This document shows, in pieces, positions 57,250 to 64,000 of a DNA stretch of 64,000 nt. The notes below the pieces were generated by a model. The model was not told where the DNA came from. It worked only from the letters and a program-made list of their open reading frames with translations, and did no database searches. The DNA is from Blastococcus sp. CPCC 205250 (GTDB taxonomy: Bacteria; Actinomycetota; Actinomycetes; Mycobacteriales; Geodermatophilaceae). The translations under genes and the position numbers were made by a program. The first letter of the stretch is position 1. The number at the start of each line of letters is the position of its first letter. The stretch is from positions 248,001 through 312,000 of the forward strand of contig NZ_JABGCG010000007.1 in the NCBI RefSeq assembly GCF_019799925.1. Reading direction: 5' to 3'.

Positions 57250-59919
57250 TCAGCTGCCCAGTGCGGCGGGGACGGCGCCCAGCAGGGCGCCGGCCTCCTC
57301 CGCCGGCAGCGGCCGGTGCAGCAGGTAGCCCTGCGCGTGGTCGCAGCCCTCGGCCCGCAGGCGGGCGAGCTGCTCGGGCTCCTCGACGCCCTCGGCGACG
57401 ACGGTCAGGCCGAAGGTGTGCGCGGCCCGGACCATGAGCGCCACCAGCTCCTCGTGACCCGGGTCGGTGGACCCGATGAAGCTGCGGTCGATCTTGAGCG
57501 TGTCGACCGGCATGTGCCGCAGCTGGCCGATCGAGGTGTACCCGGTGCCGAAGTCGTCGATGGCGATGCCGACGCCCATCTCCCGCAGCGTCGCCAGGTG
57601 GTCGTACGCCGCCGGGTCGCTGACCAGCACCGTCTCGGTCACCTCGAGAACCAGCAGCGACGCCGGGAGCCCCGAGGCGGCCAGCGCGTCGACGACGTCG
57701 CGCACCACCCGCGGCTCGGCCAGGTGCCGGCCGGAGATGTTCACGGCGACGGTCGGCTCGGGCCGGCCGGCGGCCGGCGGCGCGGCCGCCCGCCACTCGG
57801 CCAGCTGCCGGGTGGCCTCGCCCAGCACCCACCGGTCGATGTCGCAGATCAGCGTGGAGGCCTCGGCGACCGGGACGAACTGGTCCGGCGGCACCGGGCC
57901 GACCCCCGGGCGGTGCCAGCGCACCAGCGCCTCGAAGCCGGTCACGGCTCCGCCGGCCACCTCGTGCACCGGCTGGTAGCACAGCCGCATCTCACCGGCG
58001 GCCAGACCGGCGGCGATGGCGGCCTCGGTCTCGGCCCGGGCGGTGAGCTGGCGGCGCAGGTCGTCGTCGAAGACCTCCGCCCGGCCGCGGCCGTGCGCCT
58101 TGGCCCGGTAGGCGGCGGTGTCGGCCTCGGCGAAGAAGACGTCGGCGTCGGTGCCGCCGTCGCGGCTGACCGCGACGCCGATGCTGGCGCCGATCCGGAC
58201 CTCCACGCCGCCGGAGTCCACCGGGACGCTGACGAGGGCGACCAGCCGCTCGGCGAGCTGCACGAGCTCGCGCTCGTCGTCCACCTGCTCGACCAGGACG
58301 ACGAACTCGTCGCCGCCCAGCCGGCAGACGGTGTCGCCCGTCCGGACGGCCGACAGCATGCGTGCCGCCGTGGTCCGGAGGACCTCGTCCCCGCAGGCGT
58401 GGCCGTAGCGGTCGTTGACGACCTTGAAGCCGTCGAGGTCGACGAAGAGCAGTCCGGTCGTGCCCCCGGACCGCTGCGCCCGGTGCAGCGCGCCTTCGAC
58501 GGCGGCCACCGCCTGGGCGCGGTTGGGCAGCTCGGTGAGCGGGTCGTGCGTGGCCCGGTGGGCCAGCGCGACCTGGAGCTCCTCCCGCTGCCGCACGGAG
58601 GTGACCATCTGCTGCACCGAGGCGTGCACGACCTCGCCGAGCGGGCCGGGCAGGGGCTGGTCGAGCACGGCGTCGTCCAGGTCGCCCCGGGCCACGGCGG
58701 CCGCCTGGTCCTGCACGCGGCGGAGGCTTGCCACGGTGGAGCCCAGCGCGGCGGACACCGTGCGGACCTCCCGCGGCCCGGCGACGGCGACGTCGACCAG
58801 CCGCCCCTCGCTCACCCGGCCGGCCTGCTCGGCGAGCCCGCCGAGCGCCCGGCCCAGGCGCAGCCCGACGTAGGTCGCGGCCCCGCCACCGACGACGAGG
58901 ATGCCGACGCCCAGCTGCAGCGTGGTCACCAGCTCCTCGTGCGCCCGCGCGGCGTCGGCCGCGGCCAGGGCGCGGGCGTTCGTCACGGCGTCGGCGACGA
59001 GGTCGTTGAGCAGCGAGTCGTGCTCGGGCCCCTCGCTCATCAGGGGGAGGAGCTCGGCCACCGTCAGGCGGGTCAGCGTGCCGGCGGCCTGCGCGGCGAG
59101 CAGGCCGTCGACCCTGGTCATCAGCTGGGTGGCGCGGGTGCGTTCCCACGCCGCGACGAGCGCGGGCTGCGACAGGTCGCTCATCCGGCGCTGGGCGTCC
59201 TGGTACGCCAGCCAGGCCGACTCCCCTGCCAGCCGGGAGCCGATGGTGAGGTCGCCCGCGTCGAGCTGAGCGGCGAGGAAGAGCGGGAAGACCCGAGCGG
59301 AGGCCTGCGCGAGGGCGGCGGTGATCTCCACGTCGCGGGTCGCCCGCATCGTGGCGGCCGGCACCTCCCCGGAGGTCGCTGCCGCGGCCGCCTGGTCCTG
59401 CGCCTGCGCGAGGGTGTTGGAGACCTCGACGTGGGCGAAGTAGACGTCCTCGACCTCGATGCCGTCGTGGGCGTCGATGTCGGCGCGCAACCTGCTCAGC
59501 TGCTCCAGCGCGCGGAGAACCGGCTCGGACCCGGCCGACGACGCCGGCAGGGCGGCCACCGCCGCGTCCGTGGCGGCGCGGGAGTCGGCGGTCGCCTGGC
59601 GCATCTGCACGGCCACCGCCGCGACGATGGCCTCTCCCACGTTAAGGCGCTGTGCCGTCGCGGGGTCCTCCACCACCCAGCTCGCCAGGGACGGCACGAT
59701 CTCCTGCTCCACACCGTGCCGGACGGCGTCGAGCCGGGCGAGCGCCTGGACGGCCTGCTCGGCGTGCCGTGCGCTGGCGACCTCGGCCTGCTGGCCGCGG
59801 ACGGCGGCGGTGGTCAGGAGTCCCACGCCGATCTGGGGGACGATGACCAGCGCCAGGACGTAGAGCCACAACGGGAGACCCCGTCGCGTCCGCCGGGCCA
59901 TGGTGCGCATGGGGCGCAT
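57250..59919 (-). CDS. Membrane GGDEF-EAL cyclic-di-GMP enzyme
   Basis: The 889-residue protein has a first membrane span (about 14-36), a long helical extracytoplasmic sensor region (to about 330), a second span (about 330-352), a HAMP-like linker, a GGDEF domain (about 455-620) and an EAL domain (about 635-885). The cyclase site GGDEF and the upstream RTGD (RxxD inhibitory site) are intact. The phosphodiesterase motifs EAL, NISGRHL, EVTET, DDFGTGYTS and EGVE are also intact. The protein could therefore make and break c-di-GMP. ATG 59919 is chosen; ATG 59910 and 59901 are alternatives. Confidence 0.92.
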   Translation of the reverse strand: MRPMRTMARRTRRGLPLWLYVLALVIVPQIGVGLLTTAAVRGQQAEVASARHAEQAVQALARLDAVRHGVEQEIVPSLASWVVEDPATAQRLNVGEAIVAAVAVQMRQATADSRAATDAAVAALPASSAGSEPVLRALEQLSRLRADIDAHDGIEVEDVYFAHVEVSNTLAQAQDQAAAAATSGEVPAATMRATRDVEITAALAQASARVFPLFLAAQLDAGDLTIGSRLAGESAWLAYQDAQRRMSDLSQPALVAAWERTRATQLMTRVDGLLAAQAAGTLTRLTVAELLPLMSEGPEHDSLLNDLVADAVTNARALAAADAARAHEELVTTLQLGVGILVVGGGAATYVGLRLGRALGGLAEQAGRVSEGRLVDVAVAGPREVRTVSAALGSTVASLRRVQDQAAAVARGDLDDAVLDQPLPGPLGEVVHASVQQMVTSVRQREELQVALAHRATHDPLTELPNRAQAVAAVEGALHRAQRSGGTTGLLFVDLDGFKVVNDRYGHACGDEVLRTTAARMLSAVRTGDTVCRLGGDEFVVLVEQVDDERELVQLAERLVALVSVPVDSGGVEVRIGASIGVAVSRDGGTDADVFFAEADTAAYRAKAHGRGRAEVFDDDLRRQLTARAETEAAIAAGLAAGEMRLCYQPVHEVAGGAVTGFEALVRWHRPGVGPVPPDQFVPVAEASTLICDIDRWVLGEATRQLAEWRAAAPPAAGRPEPTVAVNISGRHLAEPRVVRDVVDALAASGLPASLLVLEVTETVLVSDPAAYDHLATLREMGVGIAIDDFGTGYTSIGQLRHMPVDTLKIDRSFIGSTDPGHEELVALMVRAAHTFGLTVVAEGVEEPEQLARLRAEGCDHAQGYLLHRPLPAEEAGALLGAVPAALGS

Positions 59920-59951
59920 ATCGGTCGGTGTCGTTCCGCGCCTGAGCTGGT

Positions 59952-62930
59952 CTACCCCGGTCGGGGGAGCCCGCCCGACCGCCGCCCCCGCTCGGCCGCG
60001 AGGAGCGCGTCGGTCCCGGCGGCGCGCCCGGCCGCCAGCGCCCGTTCGTGGCCGTCCCCGAGGACGGCCGCCAGGCGGGCGGAGGTCGCGGCGACCGGCG
60101 CCTCCTGCGCCTGCGGCAGCGGCAGCCCGGCGCGGGACCGCAGCTGCCCGGCGTGGCCGAGCAGACCGGCCGCGGCCGACGGGTCGTCGGCGGCGAGCGC
60201 GGCGGCCAGCAGCTCCAGCGCCTCGGCCGTGGCCGGGACGTGGCTGAGGTCGCGCGCCCGCCGCGCCGCCGCGAGGGCGGCGTCCCGCGCGCCGGCCGGG
60301 TCGCCGGTGGCGAGCGCCGCGCGGCCGAGGGTGAGCGTCGCGGCGACGACCCCCTCCGGATAGCCGAGGGCGGCGAAGGACACCGCGCACTCCCCGGCCA
60401 GCCGCGCGGCCTCCCCGGGGCAGCCCGTGGCCAGGCGGGTGCGGGCCAGCTGCTCGACGCACAGCGCCACCAGGTGCTCGTCGCCGGTGCGGTCGAGGAC
60501 GTGCCGGGCGTCGGCCAGCAGCTGCTCGGCGGTCGCGGCGTCGCCCTGCTCGAGGGCGGTCCGGGCGCGCTGCACCAGCCCGAGACCGGCGCCGCTGTCG
60601 TGCCCCACCGAGCCGAACAGCTCCACCGCGCGGTCCTGCGCGGCCGCCGCCTCCGCGAGCCGGCCCGACGCCCAGCGGACCGTGCCCAGGTGAAGGAGGC
60701 TGCGGGCCTCCCCGCGGACGTCCCCGAGGCCCGCGAACGCGGTCAGGGCCGCCGTGCACTCCGCCTCGGCGGTGGCCAGTTCCCCCACCGACTCGGCGTG
60801 CATGCCCGCGGCCAGCCGCAGCCGCGCGTCGAGCAGGGGCTCGTGCGGGCCGGCCGCCACGGCCGCGGCGATCCACGTGCGCGCCTCGGCGTAGGCCCCC
60901 TCGTAGGACCAGAACCACGCCAGCGACCGCGCCAGGCGGGCACCGAGGGCCGGCTGGGCGGTGCCCGGACCGAGGCAGTGCGCGAGGGCGGCCCGCAGGT
61001 CGGGCGCGGTGGCCCGGAGGTCGGCGAACCAGCCGGGCTGTCCGGTGGCGGCACGCAGCGCGCGGTCGGCCTCCTCGGCGAACTGCGCGTGCCACCGGGC
61101 GTGCCGGTCGCGCGCGGCCCGCTCCTCCCCCGGCCGGGTCGCCAGCCGCTCGGCGGCGTAGGCGCGGATGGTGTCCAGCAGCCGGAAGCGGTCCCCGTCG
61201 GCCACCGCCACGAGGCTCTGGCGGACCAGCCCCAGCAGCAGCCGCAGCCCGTCGGCGGCCAGGTCGGCACCGGCCACCTCGACGGCGGCCTCCACCGGGA
61301 ACGGCCCGGCGAAGACCGACAGCCGGTCGAGGAAGGCGACCTCCTCACCGGTCAGCAGGCCCAGGCTCCAGTCCACGGTGGCCCGCAGGTCGGCGTGCCG
61401 GTCGGGGCGGGCCACGCCGTCCCCGGCCAGCCGCAGCCGGTCGGTCAGCAGCGCCGCGGTCTTGGCCGGGCTCAGCGCGGCGGCGTGCCCGGCGGCGAGC
61501 TCCACGGCCAGCGGCAGCCCGTCCAGCAGCCGGCACACGCGGGCGACGTCGGCGGCGTTGCCGGCCGTCAGCGCGAAGCCCGGCCGGGCCCGCGCGGCCC
61601 GGTCGACGAACAGCCGCACCGCCGGGGAGGCGCCCACCGCCTCGACCGTCGCCTCTGTGGCGGCCGGGACCGGGAGCGGCGGGACCGGCCAGGCCAGCTC
61701 GCCGGGCACCCCGAGCGGCCGCCGGCTGGTGGCGAGGACCCGCAGCCCGGGGCAGCGCGGGGCGAGCGTGAGCACGAGCCGGGCGACGTCGTCCGGGACG
61801 CGCTCGCAGGTGTCGAGCACCAGGAGCGCGGTGCGTGCGCCGATCCACCGCGCCAGCGCCCCGGCCGGGTCCTCGTCGCTGGCCAGGCCGGTGCCGACCG
61901 CGGTGGCGACGACGGCCGCGACACCGGCGGCGTCGGTCACCGGGGTGAGGTCGGCCCACCAGACGGTGCCCCCGTGCCCGTCAGCCGCGGCCACCGCCAG
62001 CCGGGTCTTGCCGGCGCCGCCCGGGCCGGTGAGCGTGACCAGCCGGTGCGCGGCCAGCGCCTCGCGGAGGTCGCCGAGCTCGGCCTCCCGGCCGATCAGC
62101 GGGGTCAGCGGTGCCGGGACCTCGGCCACCGGCGCCGGGGGCGGGCGGACCTCCGGGCGCGCCCCGGGCGGCGGCTCGGTGACGGGGGGTGCGGCCAGGC
62201 CGGGCTCCTGGCGCAGGATCCGGCCGGCCAGGTCCTGCAGCTCGGGACCGGGGTCCAGGCCGAGCTCGTCGGCGAGGGCGTTGCGGACCGCGTCGAGCGC
62301 CTCGAGGGCATCGGCCTGCCGCCCGGCCCGGTAGAGCGCCAGGGCGTACTGGCCGTGCAGCCGCTCCCGGAACGGGTGCGCGCGCACCAGCTGGCCGAGG
62401 TCGGGCAGCGCGTCGTCGTGCCGGCCCAGGTCCAGCAGCGCCGCCGCGCGCAGCTCGGCGGCCTGCCGGCGCAGCTCCTCCAGCCGGGCGCGGTCCCCCT
62501 GCGCGAACGGGTCGTCGGCCGCCTCGGCCAGCGCCGCGCCCCGCCACAGCGCCAGCGCCGCGTCGGCCGCGTCCAGCCGCTCCGCCGCCGCCGTCCCCGC
62601 CGCTCCGGCCGCCCGCACCAGCCCCTCGAACCGGACCATGTCGACGTCCTCGGCGTCGACCAGCAGCCGGTAGCCGGCCGGGGTCCGGTCGATCCTCAGG
62701 TCGTCGCCGCCGATGCTGCGCCGCAGGTAGGAGACGAGCACCTGGAGCGCGTTGTCCGCGTTGACCGGCGGCTCGTCCCCCCACAGCTGGTCGACCAGCG
62801 CCTCCGGGGCCACCGCAGCGCCGCGCTGCAGCAGCAGGGAGAGCAGCAGGCGCCGGGGGCGGCCGCGGCGTACGGGCAGCAGCCGCCCGTCGCGCCACAC
62901 CTCCAGCGGACCCAGGACGAGGACGGGCAC
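59952..62930 (-). CDS. AfsR/SARP-family regulator with NB-ARC and TPR domains
   Basis: The 992-residue protein has an OmpR-like DNA-binding domain (about 1-95, containing RPRRLLLSLLL and NADNALQVLVSYLRRSIG), a BTAD domain (about 96-245), an ATPase domain (about 275-560) with P-loop GPGGAGKT (near residue 303) and LLVLDTCE as Walker B, and C-terminal TPR-like repeats (about 640-960). This matches the AfsR/DnrI/EmbR-type regulators that switch on secondary metabolism or stress genes. GTG 62930 has GAGGAG upstream. It is divergent from an azoreductase gene. No biosynthetic cluster is adjacent. Confidence 0.9.
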   Translation of the reverse strand: MPVLVLGPLEVWRDGRLLPVRRGRPRRLLLSLLLQRGAAVAPEALVDQLWGDEPPVNADNALQVLVSYLRRSIGGDDLRIDRTPAGYRLLVDAEDVDMVRFEGLVRAAGAAGTAAAERLDAADAALALWRGAALAEAADDPFAQGDRARLEELRRQAAELRAAALLDLGRHDDALPDLGQLVRAHPFRERLHGQYALALYRAGRQADALEALDAVRNALADELGLDPGPELQDLAGRILRQEPGLAAPPVTEPPPGARPEVRPPPAPVAEVPAPLTPLIGREAELGDLREALAAHRLVTLTGPGGAGKTRLAVAAADGHGGTVWWADLTPVTDAAGVAAVVATAVGTGLASDEDPAGALARWIGARTALLVLDTCERVPDDVARLVLTLAPRCPGLRVLATSRRPLGVPGELAWPVPPLPVPAATEATVEAVGASPAVRLFVDRAARARPGFALTAGNAADVARVCRLLDGLPLAVELAAGHAAALSPAKTAALLTDRLRLAGDGVARPDRHADLRATVDWSLGLLTGEEVAFLDRLSVFAGPFPVEAAVEVAGADLAADGLRLLLGLVRQSLVAVADGDRFRLLDTIRAYAAERLATRPGEERAARDRHARWHAQFAEEADRALRAATGQPGWFADLRATAPDLRAALAHCLGPGTAQPALGARLARSLAWFWSYEGAYAEARTWIAAAVAAGPHEPLLDARLRLAAGMHAESVGELATAEAECTAALTAFAGLGDVRGEARSLLHLGTVRWASGRLAEAAAAQDRAVELFGSVGHDSGAGLGLVQRARTALEQGDAATAEQLLADARHVLDRTGDEHLVALCVEQLARTRLATGCPGEAARLAGECAVSFAALGYPEGVVAATLTLGRAALATGDPAGARDAALAAARRARDLSHVPATAEALELLAAALAADDPSAAAGLLGHAGQLRSRAGLPLPQAQEAPVAATSARLAAVLGDGHERALAAGRAAGTDALLAAERGRRSGGLPRPG

Positions 62931-63098
62931 GGCACTCCTCGGTCGGTGGACGCCGGGCGGGACCGCGGAACGGTAACCGGCGCCGCGGACGCGGACCAGC
63001 ACGCGCGACACGGTCGCGACAGTCCCGTGACAGCCGGCCGCGGAGGGTCGGGACCAGCGAGCGACCCCCGCCGCCACCCACCACCGATGGAGGACCCG

Positions 63099-63716
63099 AT
63101 GTCCCGCCTGCTGCACCTCTCCGCCTCCCCCCGCGGCGCCCGTTCCGAGTCCCTGGCGATCGCCGCCACGTTCCTCGACGCCTTCCGCGAGGCCGACCCG
63201 CTGAGCGAGGTCGACACCTGGGACCTGTGGGACGGCACGCTGCCCGCCTTCGGCCCCGACGCCGTCGCGGCGAAGATGGCCGTCTTCGCCGGCGAGACGC
63301 CGACCGGGGACGCCTGGGCGCGCGCCGAGGAGGCCTTCCGCCGGTTCGACTCCTACGACCGCTACCTGTTCAGCGTCCCGATGTGGAACGCCGGCGTGCC
63401 CTACGTGCTCAAGCAGTTCATCGACGTGGTGAGCCAGCCCGGGATGGTGTTCGGCTTCGACCCGGTCGAGGGCTACACCGGACTGCTCACCGGCAAGAAG
63501 GCCGCGCTCGTGCTGACCAGCGCCGTGTACGGGCCGGGTCGCCCGGCGTCGTTCGGGTCCGACTTCCAGGCGCCGTTCCTGCGCGACTGGCTGCGCTGGG
63601 CCGGCGTGACCGAGATCGACGAGGTGCACTTCCGGCCGGACCTCGCCACCGCCGACGCCGACGCCGGGCGCGCGCAGGCGCACGCCGACGCCGCCGAGCT
63701 CGGCAAGAAGTTCTGA
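63099..63716 (+). CDS. FMN-dependent NADH-azoreductase / quinone reductase
   Basis: The 205-residue flavodoxin-fold enzyme resembles AzoR-type NADH:quinone/azo reductases. It has the FMN-binding N-terminal strand LHLSASPRGARSESLA, the PMWNAGVPYVLKQFIDVV segment (near residue 95) and the KAALVLTSAVYGPG loop (near 135). These enzymes use two-electron reduction of quinones and aromatic substrates, giving protection from thiol and oxidative stress. ATG 63099 has GGAGG upstream; an in-frame ATG at 63087 is a weaker alternative. The start of the next gene overlaps its stop, so they are co-translated. It is divergent from the AfsR-like regulator. Confidence 0.88.
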   Translation: MSRLLHLSASPRGARSESLAIAATFLDAFREADPLSEVDTWDLWDGTLPAFGPDAVAAKMAVFAGETPTGDAWARAEEAFRRFDSYDRYLFSVPMWNAGVPYVLKQFIDVVSQPGMVFGFDPVEGYTGLLTGKKAALVLTSAVYGPGRPASFGSDFQAPFLRDWLRWAGVTEIDEVHFRPDLATADADAGRAQAHADAAELGKKF

Positions 63717-64000
63717 TGCCCACGCTGCAGCGCACCGCCGAGGACGTCGTCCGGGAGTTCCTCGCCGACGTCCGCTCGGGTCGCCACCCCGAGCGCGCGG
63801 CGCTGGTGCTCGCTGACCGTGTGGTGGCGCACCAGGGCCGGCCCGGGGCCGAGCACGGCGTCGTCGTCCGCACGCCGGCCGGCTACGCCGACCACGTGCG
63901 GGAGATGCTGGCCGTGTCGGGCCCGTGGGAGCTCCGCTGGGAGACGGCGACGCTGCCCTCCGGGAACGTCGCCGCCACCTGGACCCAGCACGGCACCGGG
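63716..64000 (+). CDS. SnoaL-like/NTF2-fold protein, truncated by window edge
   Basis: ATG 63716 overlaps the azoreductase stop and the frame stays open for 95 codons to the window end. The sequence (VVREFLADVRSGRHPERAAL, DRVVAHQGRPGAEHGV, YADHVREMLAV) fits the SnoaL-like polyketide-cyclase or ester-cyclase branch of the NTF2 fold, in which a small barrel binds a ligand. The remaining C terminus is outside the window. Function is unknown; coupling to a quinone reductase hints at a role in detoxifying aromatic compounds. Confidence 0.7.
   Translation, partial: MPTLQRTAEDVVREFLADVRSGRHPERAALVLADRVVAHQGRPGAEHGVVVRTPAGYADHVREMLAVSGPWELRWETATLPSGNVAATWTQHGTG

Overview
The window is very GC-rich, uses GTG starts heavily, and carries actinobacterial signature genes: mycothiol synthase mshD, GlnR, SseC/DUF1416, an LmeA-like DUF2993 protein, LytR-CpsA-Psr and SARP/AfsR families, and DUF2945/DUF2795 proteins. 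Codon and gene style fit a Geodermatophilaceae-like actinobacterium (Blastococcus, Geodermatophilus or Modestobacter); this placement is an inference. No rRNA, tRNA, CRISPR array, insertion sequence or prophage was seen. Most of the window looks like chromosomal core and lineage-specific genes.

Layout. 1-6.1 kb: DUF885 peptidase, nitrobindin-like protein, a tiny membrane protein, an SDR/TetR divergent pair with two matching operator palindromes, and a PAS-PP2C phosphatase. 6.1-16.5 kb: a block with mycobacterial synteny, made of sseC, a rhodanese gene (cysA/sseA) behind a leaderless polycysteine leader ORF, thioredoxin, an LmeA-like protein, a membrane protein, a hydrolase, then divergent glnR-mshD and pstSCAB behind a PHO box. 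16.5-25 kb: LCP protein, a 14-residue-repeat coiled-coil protein, small stress-type proteins, a siderophore-interacting protein, a PhoPR-like two-component system and a hotdog thioesterase. 25-29.3 kb: cysQ-cysD-cysN-MFS. 29.3-36.2 kb: P450, an anti-sigma-type ATPase and a divergent HTH gene separated by TTGCATG iterons, and hrpA. 36.4-46.3 kb: MarR-MFS pair, Zn-ADH, two acyl-CoA dehydrogenases, YihY/BrkB membrane protein, hemerythrin. 46.3-52.1 kb: orphan OpuAC-type binding protein divergent from a five-gene, translationally coupled membrane operon (PAP2-kinase fusion, lipoprotein, LPG-synthase-TM protein, two PAP2 phosphatases). 52-64 kb: class II aldolase, phaC-phaZ, a lipoprotein metallopeptidase, a GGDEF-EAL protein, a SARP/AfsR regulator divergent from an azoreductase, and a truncated SnoaL-like gene at the edge.

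How genes work together. Sulfur is a theme: the rhodanese operon under apparent cysteine-responsive attenuation, plus sulfate activation (cysDN) with PAP recycling (cysQ). Nitrogen (glnR) and phosphate (PHO box-pstSCAB) control lie side by side, as in mycobacteria. The best candidates for under-described biology are the PAP2-kinase/LPG-synthase-like operon, the HTH/ATPase pair with its 16-bp iterons, and the 42-bp-repeat coiled-coil protein. Several genes have a TANNNT hexamer 6-7 nt before a GTG start, consistent with leaderless transcripts.
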